A stretch of 50,912 nt of DNA from a virus, in the IMG/VR virus record IMGVR_UViG_3300031696_000008, positions 1 through 50,912 of that record; one strand, given 5' to 3'. The notes below the pieces were generated by a model. It had not been told where the DNA came from and ran no database searches. It worked only from the letters and a program-made list of their open reading frames with translations. Positions within the stretch are counted from its first letter, which is position 1. Each line of letters starts with the position of its first letter. The position numbers and the translations under genes were made by a program. This document shows positions 25,037-30,650 of this stretch, piece by piece.

Positions 25037-25684
25037 TTAGTAATCAGCGATAGCTTCAACAAGCTGCTTGTCCCAATTGTCACGGTGCTCTATAAACACC
25101 TGAGCTGGAGCATCATCCACTGAGATAATTGTTACTAGTTGAGTGATAGGTTGTCCAGTACGTTCCTCCCATGCAATAGCATAAAAGCATTCTTGCATAA
25201 AGTACTGGTGGATCCAACTCTTCTTCTTTGTCTTCTTAGAAGTCTTATAGTCAATGATACTTAACACACCATCGAACTCAGCCACACAGTCAACACGTCC
25301 AGCCACACCTAAGTGATCTGAATACAATGGTAACTCTTGACCATACACAACACCAATTCGTGTGTCTAGTATCTCTTTGATCCTATTGAAGTCATGCAGG
25401 ATGTTAGGCATTGCACCTTTAGCATAGTGTGGATCATTATTAACATACTTTTCACACATCTCATGAACCGCTGTGCCACGACCTGCAGCCTTTCTAGAGA
25501 TCTTATTTGCTTCCTCATGTCCAACACGGTCACGCCATGCCATGATAGCGGCCTTGCTTAACTTGCCAAGGACTGTTGTAATGGAAGGATAGCTGCCTTT
25601 AGGGGTGGCATACTTCCTACCACTCTCTTCAGTTACAGCAACAAGATCTTTATAACCTAGATCAATCGGTTCATGTATAAACAT
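25037..25684 (-). CDS. PD-(D/E)xK exonuclease, RecB/Cas4-like
   Basis: The 215-aa protein has the family order GRGTAVHEMCEKY (about 68-80), then HLGVAGRVDCVAEFDGVLSIIDYKTSKK (about 123-150), giving the catalytic D...DxK residues (RVD and IDYK). A YFMQECFYAIAWEE segment (161-174) is the QxxxY-type motif of RecB nucleases. Similar single-domain nucleases occur in T4-like marine phages, probably for DNA recombination or host DNA breakdown. An AGGGA site precedes the ATG. Confidence 0.8.
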   Translation of the reverse strand: MFIHEPIDLGYKDLVAVTEESGRKYATPKGSYPSITTVLGKLSKAAIMAWRDRVGHEEANKISRKAAGRGTAVHEMCEKYVNNDPHYAKGAMPNILHDFNRIKEILDTRIGVVYGQELPLYSDHLGVAGRVDCVAEFDGVLSIIDYKTSKKTKKKSWIHQYFMQECFYAIAWEERTGQPITQLVTIISVDDAPAQVFIEHRDNWDKQLVEAIADY

Positions 25685-25695
25685 TATATAATTCC

Positions 25696-25926
25696 CTATG
25701 GATTCATTAGGCTTTTTCTACCAGCCGCTTTATGAATCTGTTTCATTCTATCTTTAAAACCATCGCTTGTTTTTGAATGAACATCACCAAACTCTGATAT
25801 GATTTTCGTAGCAGTTAGTACCTGTTGGCAATCATGCTCTTTGTAATACTCATCAAGTTTAGTGTAGGACATAACTCCATCCCACTCTTCACCAGTCTTA
25901 TTACTTTTAAATGTATATAACGGCAT
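25696..25926 (-). CDS. FmdB-like small conserved phage protein, 76 aa
   Basis: It starts MPLYTFKSNKTGEEWDGVMSY, an FmdB/zinc-ribbon-type N-terminus, but has only one Cys (in HDCQQV) and so cannot form the ribbon. The C-terminal block GDVHSKTSDGFKDRMKQIHKAAGRKS is highly typical of proteins from T4-like cyanophages. An AGGAGA site precedes the ATG. The function is unknown; it keeps company with the exonuclease and RNase H genes. Confidence 0.7.
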   Translation of the reverse strand: MPLYTFKSNKTGEEWDGVMSYTKLDEYYKEHDCQQVLTATKIISEFGDVHSKTSDGFKDRMKQIHKAAGRKSLMNP

Positions 25927-25938
25927 TACTCTTCTCCT

Positions 25939-26124
25939 CTAAGCTTTGGTATTAACATTGTTTCCTTTCTTATCAGTCTTACCATCTTTCTTAACCATAG
26001 TGAACCACCAATCCCTTAACCACTCCGCTTTGATAGGATGGTGTTCAGGGTTAGGCAGTTCTTTCTTAAAGTATTTCATAAACTCTTTAAGTTCTTTGTC
26101 ATCTTTAAAGTTAAACTGTGTCAA
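25939..26124 (-). CDS. Hypothetical protein, 61 aa (TTG start)
   Basis: The proposed start is TTG (26124-26122), overlapping the TGA of the RNase H gene (TTGA). The protein is highly charged (FKDDKELKEFMKYFKKELP...KKDGKTDKKGN). An internal ATG (MKYFKKELPN) is the alternative start. It is unrecognised. Confidence 0.5.
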   Translation of the reverse strand: MTQFNFKDDKELKEFMKYFKKELPNPEHHPIKAEWLRDWWFTMVKKDGKTDKKGNNVNTKA

Positions 26125-26978
26125 AATTCATCCGCACAATCAATAAGCATTTTCATTCTATGCTCTATTAGGTATGGAAGAATGTTAGCACGAGGAGGAT
26201 ATACGTAATCCTCATAGTCATTGATCGCTTGATGTGTTATATGTTCAGGGATTCTATCCAAGTCAATCATCTCACGGTTACGCATGTAATTCCTAAACAC
26301 TTCCGTAGGCATAACCTCTTTAAGATTAGCTCTATTCTCCCACCACTCTGCCAACTTCTTTTTGGTCATAGGGGTTTGCCTAACATGGTTAACAAGACAA
26401 TCATCAGGAGACAATACGTTAGGAACACCATCACTTGAATCACCCTTAAGGATATGTTCAAAGATGTACTTAACAGGGTTATCATCCTTAATCGCTTTAT
26501 TAAACATAGGGGACCACTGAATAACGTGACCATACTTTTGTAGTTGAATAAAGTCTTTGTCAGCTGAAACAATAACAACATCTTCACCAAGAAGAGGCAT
26601 AGACTTCTCGATAGTTAATGCACCAATGATATCGTCAGCCTCAGCCTTATCAATCTTGATAACTGCATAAGGGAAGTTAGCACGAATATCATCTAAGGTA
26701 GATTCAATTAGATTGAAGATCATTGTCCAATCATGTTTGTCCTTAGCACGAGTTGTCTTACGGTTAGCCTTGTACTCAGGATACACATCCTTACGCCAAG
26801 AGTAACTGTCACAAGCTATTACTAACTTGTCATATTTTGTTGCAGGGTATTTTTTCCTGTACATACGAAGGTTGTTTAGGATAACATGTTTGACCAAATT
26901 CTCACTTAACTCTTCACCATTGCTTAACTGTCCCATGATGGAACTAATTGCTAAGCCATTAAAATCTACTAAAACCAT
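26121..26978 (-). CDS. rnh: RNase H / 5'-3' exonuclease (T4 Rnh, FEN-like)
   Basis: The 285-aa protein begins MVLVDFNGLAISS, with an early acidic residue typical of the FEN/5' nuclease family. It contains WRKDVYPEYKANRKTTR (about 62-78), IDKAEADDIIGAL (about 110-122) and VIVSADKDFIQLQ (about 134-146), all FEN acidic-cluster motifs. T4 RNase H is 305 aa and removes primers on the lagging strand with gp32. An early-type promoter overlaps the end of the upstream GIY-YIG gene and serves it. Confidence 0.85.
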   Translation of the reverse strand: MVLVDFNGLAISSIMGQLSNGEELSENLVKHVILNNLRMYRKKYPATKYDKLVIACDSYSWRKDVYPEYKANRKTTRAKDKHDWTMIFNLIESTLDDIRANFPYAVIKIDKAEADDIIGALTIEKSMPLLGEDVVIVSADKDFIQLQKYGHVIQWSPMFNKAIKDDNPVKYIFEHILKGDSSDGVPNVLSPDDCLVNHVRQTPMTKKKLAEWWENRANLKEVMPTEVFRNYMRNREMIDLDRIPEHITHQAINDYEDYVYPPRANILPYLIEHRMKMLIDCADEF

Positions 26979-27006
26979 TATATATCCTTTATTTTATACA
27001 TAGTAT

Positions 27007-27035
27007 ATTATATCATAGTTTGTTTGGTTTGTACA
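27007..27035 (-). promoter_or_regulatory. Early-type promoter for rnh
   Basis: The minus strand reads TGTACA, 17 bp, TGATATAAT, 29 nt upstream of the rnh ATG. It overlaps the last codons of the gene before it. Confidence 0.75.
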
Positions 27036-27457
27036 TACTTTTCAGATAAGTTTTTTACAGAACCTATACCAATCTTTATAGCAATGATACCATTATAGTT
27101 CTCAGGGTTCAATAAAACCTCCTCATCGAACTGTATCTTAGCTTCCATATAGTTGGTATCACCACGTGTTAGGCACAGACATATGATCTCACGCTTGAAC
27201 TTATCTTCACCTAACTCTTCTATGTCTGCCGTGAGGCGATTTGAAGAGCCCCAGTAGTCTTTCCAGTCAGTCTCTTTAATAACCTTACGTTTTCTTTTGA
27301 ACCCCATTAAAGGTTTAAGCTTGCGTACAGTCTTAAAGTACTTACGGCCTATGTAGTCGTGACCATTTGATAGATTGGTAATGCGATAAATAAAACCGTA
27401 AAAATCCCCAATATCATCAGTAGTGAATTCTCTTCCATTATACGTCCAGGGATTCAT
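27008..27457 (-). CDS. GIY-YIG family nuclease-like protein
   Basis: The 149-aa protein has GFIYRITNLSNGHDYIGRKYF at about residues 20-40, the GIY-YIG core in variant form (GFIY...YIGRK), followed by a basic loop (KLKPLMGFKRKRKVIKE) and NYMEAKIQFDEE near 101-112, which supplies the usual Glu. Such single-domain proteins are frequent in T4-like phages and may be homing-type or DNA-repair nucleases. Its ATG overlaps the stop of the 55-aa zinc-ribbon gene (ATGA), so it is a regular operon member and not an obvious recent insertion. Confidence 0.65.
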   Translation of the reverse strand: MNPWTYNGREFTTDDIGDFYGFIYRITNLSNGHDYIGRKYFKTVRKLKPLMGFKRKRKVIKETDWKDYWGSSNRLTADIEELGEDKFKREIICLCLTRGDTNYMEAKIQFDEEVLLNPENYNGIIAIKIGIGSVKNLSEKYVQTKQTMI

Positions 27458-27621
27458 TCATCATCCGCCTCATATCCGCCACGCTCTGCTAAATCAATAT
27501 CACTGCCACAAAATGGGCAGTACGGGGTTTCAACTCCTAACACTTCGGCATCAACTTCGAGGCCGTCATCTTCATTAATGAAGACGTCATAATCATTACT
27601 ATTGCATTCAACACATATCAT
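27454..27621 (-). CDS. Small zinc-ribbon-like acidic protein, 55 aa
   Basis: This short frame has CVEC at residues 3-6 and CPFC at 35-38, two CxxC pairs separated by a very acidic stretch, so it can form a zinc ribbon. Both ends overlap neighbours as ATGA (start with the glutaredoxin stop at 27618, stop with the GIY-YIG start at 27457), which strongly supports translation. The function is unknown. Confidence 0.65.
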   Translation of the reverse strand: MICVECNSNDYDVFINEDDGLEVDAEVLGVETPYCPFCGSDIDLAERGGYEADDE

Positions 27622-27866
27622 AAACTTAGCTCTCCTAGTGCCCAGTGTGTGACCATATCATCATAGCCACCTATGTATTTATCCCCTTGGTAGATCTGTG
27701 GGAACGACCTTGTTCCTGGTGGTACTGCTTCAAAGAACTGTTCAGGGGTCCAGTCTGGTCCCTCAACGTTACGTTCTTCATACTCATATCCTTTCTCATC
27801 CAACAACGCCTTTGCTCTTGTACAATAGGCACAGTTGTTCTTACTCCAAACTGTAAACTTTTTCAT
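27618..27866 (-). CDS. nrdC: Glutaredoxin (NrdC-like)
   Basis: The 82-aa protein has the active site CAYC at residues 12-15, RSFPQIYQGDKYIGGYDD at about 53-70 (with the cis-Pro of the thioredoxin fold) and the usual glutaredoxin length. It should reduce the phage ribonucleotide reductase. Its ATG overlaps the stop of nrdB (ATGA), which fits that role. Confidence 0.85.
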   Translation of the reverse strand: MKKFTVWSKNNCAYCTRAKALLDEKGYEYEERNVEGPDWTPEQFFEAVPPGTRSFPQIYQGDKYIGGYDDMVTHWALGELSL

Positions 27867-28939
27867 AAACTCATCCCTGCAAATGTTGTTTCAGTAACAT
27901 CTTGCTTAGTGCCACCAACGACATAAGATGTTATCTCGGTTTCTTGTGGAGCTACTTGAACCGCCCCGCCACTAATCCATTTCTCTGTCCATGGTAGTGG
28001 GTTGTGTTGATGTGTAGTGAATGGCACGGTGTAGTTCAAAGACTTAATTCTCTTCGCTCCAATCCAACGCACATATTCTTTTAGAAGTTCAGCATTCAAT
28101 CCAATCATTGAACCATTACCGAATAGATAGTCACACCATTCTTCTTCTTGTTGCAATGCTTCTTCAAACAAATCCTGAACTTCGTCGTTTGTTTCTTCTT
28201 TGATCTTAACGAAATCCTTATCCTCTTTGATTAGGGTTCGTATAATGTTTAGGCTTGCTGCAAGGTGAGTGTTCTCATCTCTAGCTATCAGCTTAATGAT
28301 CTTAGCGTTGCCCTCCATCTGCTTTAACTCAGCGAATGCCCACGAGCATGCAAAGCTTACGTAGAACCTAATACCTTCAAGGATGTAAATACTTACAAGA
28401 CAAAGATAGAGTAGCTTCTTGTGCTCGTAATCGCCATAGGATCCTTTGTAATTGATTAGGTTGTCGTAGTGTTCTGATATGGCGGTGCCACATTCGCTGA
28501 TTTCAGGTATTGAGGTGATCTCATCAAAGATCTTAGAAGGGTTCGCGTATACGTTGCGTATTACGTGGGTATATGACCGTGAGTGGATGGTTTCGAAGAA
28601 AGCCCATGTCTCAATCAATAATTCTAATTCAGGATTGGATGCAAGAGGCAACAATGCTAAGTCAGGACTTCTGCCCTGCACTGAGTCTAATAAGATTTGT
28701 CTCTTAAGATTACTTGTAAAGATATGCTGTTCGTTTGACGTGAGCTTATTAAAGTCAAGCTTGTCCTTTGTAACATCGATCTCATCAGGGGTCCAATAGA
28801 ACGATAACATCTTCTCATATAGTTTCTGCAAGGGTGGATATTTAACCATATCATACCGTGCAATGTCAACACCCTCATCGAAGAATAAATCTTTCTCCAT
28901 GTGGCCTTTGGTGTTAATTTTAAATACTGATTTTTTCAT
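27863..28939 (-). CDS. nrdB: Class Ia ribonucleotide reductase beta subunit
   Basis: The ATG at 28939 (MKKSVFKINTKG) overlaps the TGA of the gene before, so it is preferred over one 11 codons upstream. The protein has ETIHSRSYTHVIRN (about 128-141) with the iron ligands Glu and His and the radical Tyr, and ARDENTHLA (about 219-227) with further ligands. At 358 aa it is close to T4 NrdB (388 aa). With NrdA (30651-32951) it makes deoxynucleotides for replication. The alpha and beta genes are split by tmRNA and other genes. Confidence 0.92.
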   Translation of the reverse strand: MKKSVFKINTKGHMEKDLFFDEGVDIARYDMVKYPPLQKLYEKMLSFYWTPDEIDVTKDKLDFNKLTSNEQHIFTSNLKRQILLDSVQGRSPDLALLPLASNPELELLIETWAFFETIHSRSYTHVIRNVYANPSKIFDEITSIPEISECGTAISEHYDNLINYKGSYGDYEHKKLLYLCLVSIYILEGIRFYVSFACSWAFAELKQMEGNAKIIKLIARDENTHLAASLNIIRTLIKEDKDFVKIKEETNDEVQDLFEEALQQEEEWCDYLFGNGSMIGLNAELLKEYVRWIGAKRIKSLNYTVPFTTHQHNPLPWTEKWISGGAVQVAPQETEITSYVVGGTKQDVTETTFAGMSL

Positions 28940-29460
28940 ACGGTATACCAAGTTGGTACGACTGTTTTCCATGCTGCTATATGCTGCTTATACTTCATAT
29001 AGTAATTTCTATAGGCAGTAATGCTATCGATATCTTTGACATCTTCTGGCATGGCTTGGGTCGGTTGTGTAAACGGCTTATCACCACAATTACGTGGTGG
29101 GTTCTTTAATACTTCTTTGAGTTTTACATACGACATATGATCTTTACCATAGCGTATAACAAATTCATTATGTAAGTGGCACCACATCTCATAGAGGAAT
29201 GCGTAATTATTTATACTTTCTCGAAGCCATACATTAGACGGATGATTAACATGTGAAGCTTTATATAAATTATCTTCTTCATGTCTCCATCGTTTAATCT
29301 TACTGCCTATTTTGTTTCTATCCATGTATGGATCACCGTCAAGAACACGGTGTGCTGTAGACATGAGCTGTGCGTATTCCACAAGCATCTTGCTACAATG
29401 TTTATCGAGGTGCATTTCTGCGCTGGTTTTTGGATTGCTATCTAGATAAAATATATTCAT
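28936..29460 (-). CDS. Conserved phage protein, 174 aa, unknown function
   Basis: The protein starts MNIFYLDSNPKTSAEMHLDKHCSKMLVEYAQL and has HRVLDGDPYMD near 37-47, HPSNVWLRESINNYAFL near 73-89 and EFVIRYGKDHMSY near 98-110. This His-rich pattern is widely conserved among T4-like phages, usually as a hypothetical protein. Conserved His and Glu could bind metal. It is first in the nrdB-nrdC operon with its own early-type promoter, so a role in early DNA metabolism is likely. Confidence 0.65.
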   Translation of the reverse strand: MNIFYLDSNPKTSAEMHLDKHCSKMLVEYAQLMSTAHRVLDGDPYMDRNKIGSKIKRWRHEEDNLYKASHVNHPSNVWLRESINNYAFLYEMWCHLHNEFVIRYGKDHMSYVKLKEVLKNPPRNCGDKPFTQPTQAMPEDVKDIDSITAYRNYYMKYKQHIAAWKTVVPTWYTV

Positions 29461-29467
29461 AGTGTAT

Positions 29468-29496
29468 ATTATAACATAGTTTGTCTCAATTATACA
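29468..29496 (-). promoter_or_regulatory. Early-type promoter for the nrdB-nrdC operon
   Basis: The minus strand reads TGTATA, 17 bp, TGTTATAAT, 8 nt upstream of the ATG at 29460. The leader would be only one or two bases, so the first gene may be translated leaderless. Confidence 0.7.
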
Positions 29497-29499
29497 TAA

Positions 29500-29808
29500 C
29501 TATACTGTAAATGATTCTCCACAGCCACATCTTGCTTTTTCTTTCGGGTTATAAAATTCAAATCCTTCATTTAGTCCTTGTGTTACATAGTCTATCTCAC
29601 AACCATCAACATACGCTATTGATTTAGGATCAACAACAATGCTCACTCCCCTTTGAGAGTAATCTAAATCTTCAGGTTGGATTGTATCTGCAAATTCTAA
29701 ATGATATGCAAGGCCGGAACAGCCGGTGGTCCGCACTAATACTCTTAGCTTGCGACCTGCCACTAATACCGTTAATTTTTCTACTGCTTTTTCTGTAAGT
29801 GTAATCAT
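29500..29808 (-). CDS. A-type iron-sulfur carrier protein (IscA/ErpA/HesB family)
   Basis: The 102-aa protein is full length for the family. It has the three conserved cysteines, TGCSG at residues 28-32 (Cys30) and CGCG at 94-97 (Cys94, Cys96), and the SIAYVDGCEIDYV segment near 63-75. A-type carriers receive Fe-S clusters from a scaffold such as IscU and deliver them to target enzymes. It lies 20 nt or so after the tmRNA. An iscU end is present at the right edge, so the phage carries two parts of an Isc system. Confidence 0.85.
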   Translation of the reverse strand: MITLTEKAVEKLTVLVAGRKLRVLVRTTGCSGLAYHLEFADTIQPEDLDYSQRGVSIVVDPKSIAYVDGCEIDYVTQGLNEGFEFYNPKEKARCGCGESFTV

Positions 29809-29829
29809 AGTATTATATATCTGTTTAAT

Positions 29830-30135
29830 AATGTCCGGGGTATTGGGTTATAAGGAACCCCGGAGAAACCTCAACTAACTGTCTAAGCAGCTAGTGCATA
29901 ATCGCTATAATTGTCGATTAAATTTTTTCATGTTATAGTCTTTGTTGACTAACGAGTCTTGGGCGGTTCTTCTACCAATCGAAACCTTGTCTCCCCCATC
30001 AAAAGCACACCCCGCGGAGTCTTCTGAGTCAAATATCTGCAAACTGTTACTTCGCCTTACAGATGTGCTTTTGGTGGAGGAGGGGGGAATCGAACCCCCG
30101 TCTTGACAGCCCCTACCTAGACCTTTACGTCGTTG
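29830..30135 (-). ncRNA. ssrA: Circularly permuted two-piece tmRNA
   Basis: On the minus strand the acceptor half comes first: a T arm GGGGG-TTCGATT-CCCCC, then CTCCTCC and ACCA ending at 30072. The coding half begins at 29997 with GGGGGAG. These ends pair over 7 bp, and the third pair is G-U, the alanine identity mark of tmRNA. The 74-nt spacer between them is bounded by a 9-bp stem (AAAAGCACA/TGTGCTTTT) that would bring the ends together for processing. GTTTCGATTGG after the 5' end is the D-loop region. The 3' part has a GC-rich hairpin (29835-29863). Both outer ends are estimates. Confidence 0.85.
29883..29915 (-). other. tmRNA proteolysis-tag reading frame
   Basis: Ten codons from GAC at 29915, followed by TAG, encode DNYSDYALAA; with the tRNA alanine the tag is ADNYSDYALAA. 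The length equals the E. coli tag (ten encoded residues), the end YALAA is the classic ClpXP degron, and the upstream AAAAAATTTAATC resembles the bases before the E. coli resume codon. GAC as resume codon, in place of the common GCA, is inferred from this alignment. Confidence 0.75.
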
Positions 30136-30160
30136 TATACTAACTTCAATCTAATGAATG

Positions 30161-30385
30161 TTACGCATCACTTGAAAGTAATTTCCATAATACTGCTACA
30201 GAAATTAATCCTACCAAACCAGCATCACCGAGTTGTTGAATAATACCGATAACTGTACCGATGATATCGCCACCTAAGAAAGGCACCGCTCCACCAAATA
30301 CCACCTGCATTATAATCGCTAAGCTAATAAGCGACCAGCCTACTACGATAGCTCCGTTAACGCCGTTTGTAATTTTATCTAACAT
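30161..30385 (-). CDS. Two-helix membrane protein, holin-like, 74 aa
   Basis: Hydrophobic segments lie at about 12-35 (AIVVGWSLISLAIIMQVVFGG) and 54-70 (AGLVGLISVAVLWKLL), with IIGTVIGIIQQLGD between. A GTAGGAG site precedes the ATG. Related small proteins with an FLGGD...QQLGDAGLVGLI motif are frequent in marine T4-like phages, as far as I recall. Size and topology fit a holin or a small membrane-remodelling protein, but expression from an early-type promoter argues against simple lysis timing. Confidence 0.55.
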   Translation of the reverse strand: MLDKITNGVNGAIVVGWSLISLAIIMQVVFGGAVPFLGGDIIGTVIGIIQQLGDAGLVGLISVAVLWKLLSSDA

Positions 30386-30420
30386 ATATTCTCCTACATT
30401 TATTTAAAAATAGTTTAGCC

Positions 30421-30567
30421 TCAGTTCGGAGGTACATCATCCTCAAGCTCTTCATTTATTTTATCATTATGCTTGAGGAAAATTGGTAAAAAGAAATTGC
30501 CTAACACCACTATTGCTAGTATCGTTAACATAAACCCAATTACTGCTGCTTCTAAGAATTCTATCAT
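30421..30567 (-). CDS. Small single-helix membrane protein, 48 aa
   Basis: The frame MIEFLEAAVIGFMLTILAIV...GNFFLPIFLKHND has one long hydrophobic helix (about 7-31) and an acidic tail (INEELEDDVPP). Its start is supported by position, directly downstream of the early-type promoter at 30603-30631, with AGGAT upstream. It is unrecognised. It forms a unit with the 74-aa membrane protein and the tmRNA. Confidence 0.55.
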   Translation of the reverse strand: MIEFLEAAVIGFMLTILAIVVLGNFFLPIFLKHNDKINEELEDDVPPN

Positions 30568-30602
30568 TTATTTATATCCTGCGTGTTTCTGAACAAGATA
30601 CT

Positions 30603-30631
30603 ATTATATCATAATTTGTATGGCTTGTACA
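30603..30631 (-). promoter_or_regulatory. Early-type promoter for the membrane protein-tmRNA-IscA unit
   Basis: The minus strand reads TGTACA, 17 bp, TGATATAAT, 36 nt upstream of the ATG at 30567. No terminator is visible before the tmRNA or the A-type carrier gene, so one transcript may cover all of them. Confidence 0.75.
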
Positions 30632-30650
30632 TCTTTTTTTGAAAATAGTT

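Noticed and set aside
27008-27457. Recent homing-endonuclease insertion
   Set aside because: The GIY-YIG gene is joined to its upstream neighbour by an ATGA overlap and sits in a continuous operon, so it looks like a settled phage gene.
29208-29215. Late promoter TATAAATA inside the 174-aa gene
   Set aside because: It is deep in coding sequence, with no gene start at a suitable distance. The same holds for 35213-35220.
29835-29863. Intrinsic terminator (CCGGGG/CCCCGG hairpin)
   Set aside because: No U-run follows on the minus strand. It is better explained as part of the tmRNA coding half, where GGGTT/AACCC can also pair.
30072-30104. tRNA 3' half (T arm plus CCA)
   Set aside because: It lacks an anticodon arm and D arm in the usual place. 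Its acceptor strand pairs with GGGGGAG at 29991-29997, which shows it is the acceptor half of a permuted tmRNA.
30569-30576. Late promoter TATAAATA upstream of the 48-aa gene
   Set aside because: The box ends two bases from the ATG, so a late start would fall inside the gene. An early-type promoter is properly placed just upstream. It could still serve downstream genes but is not supported.
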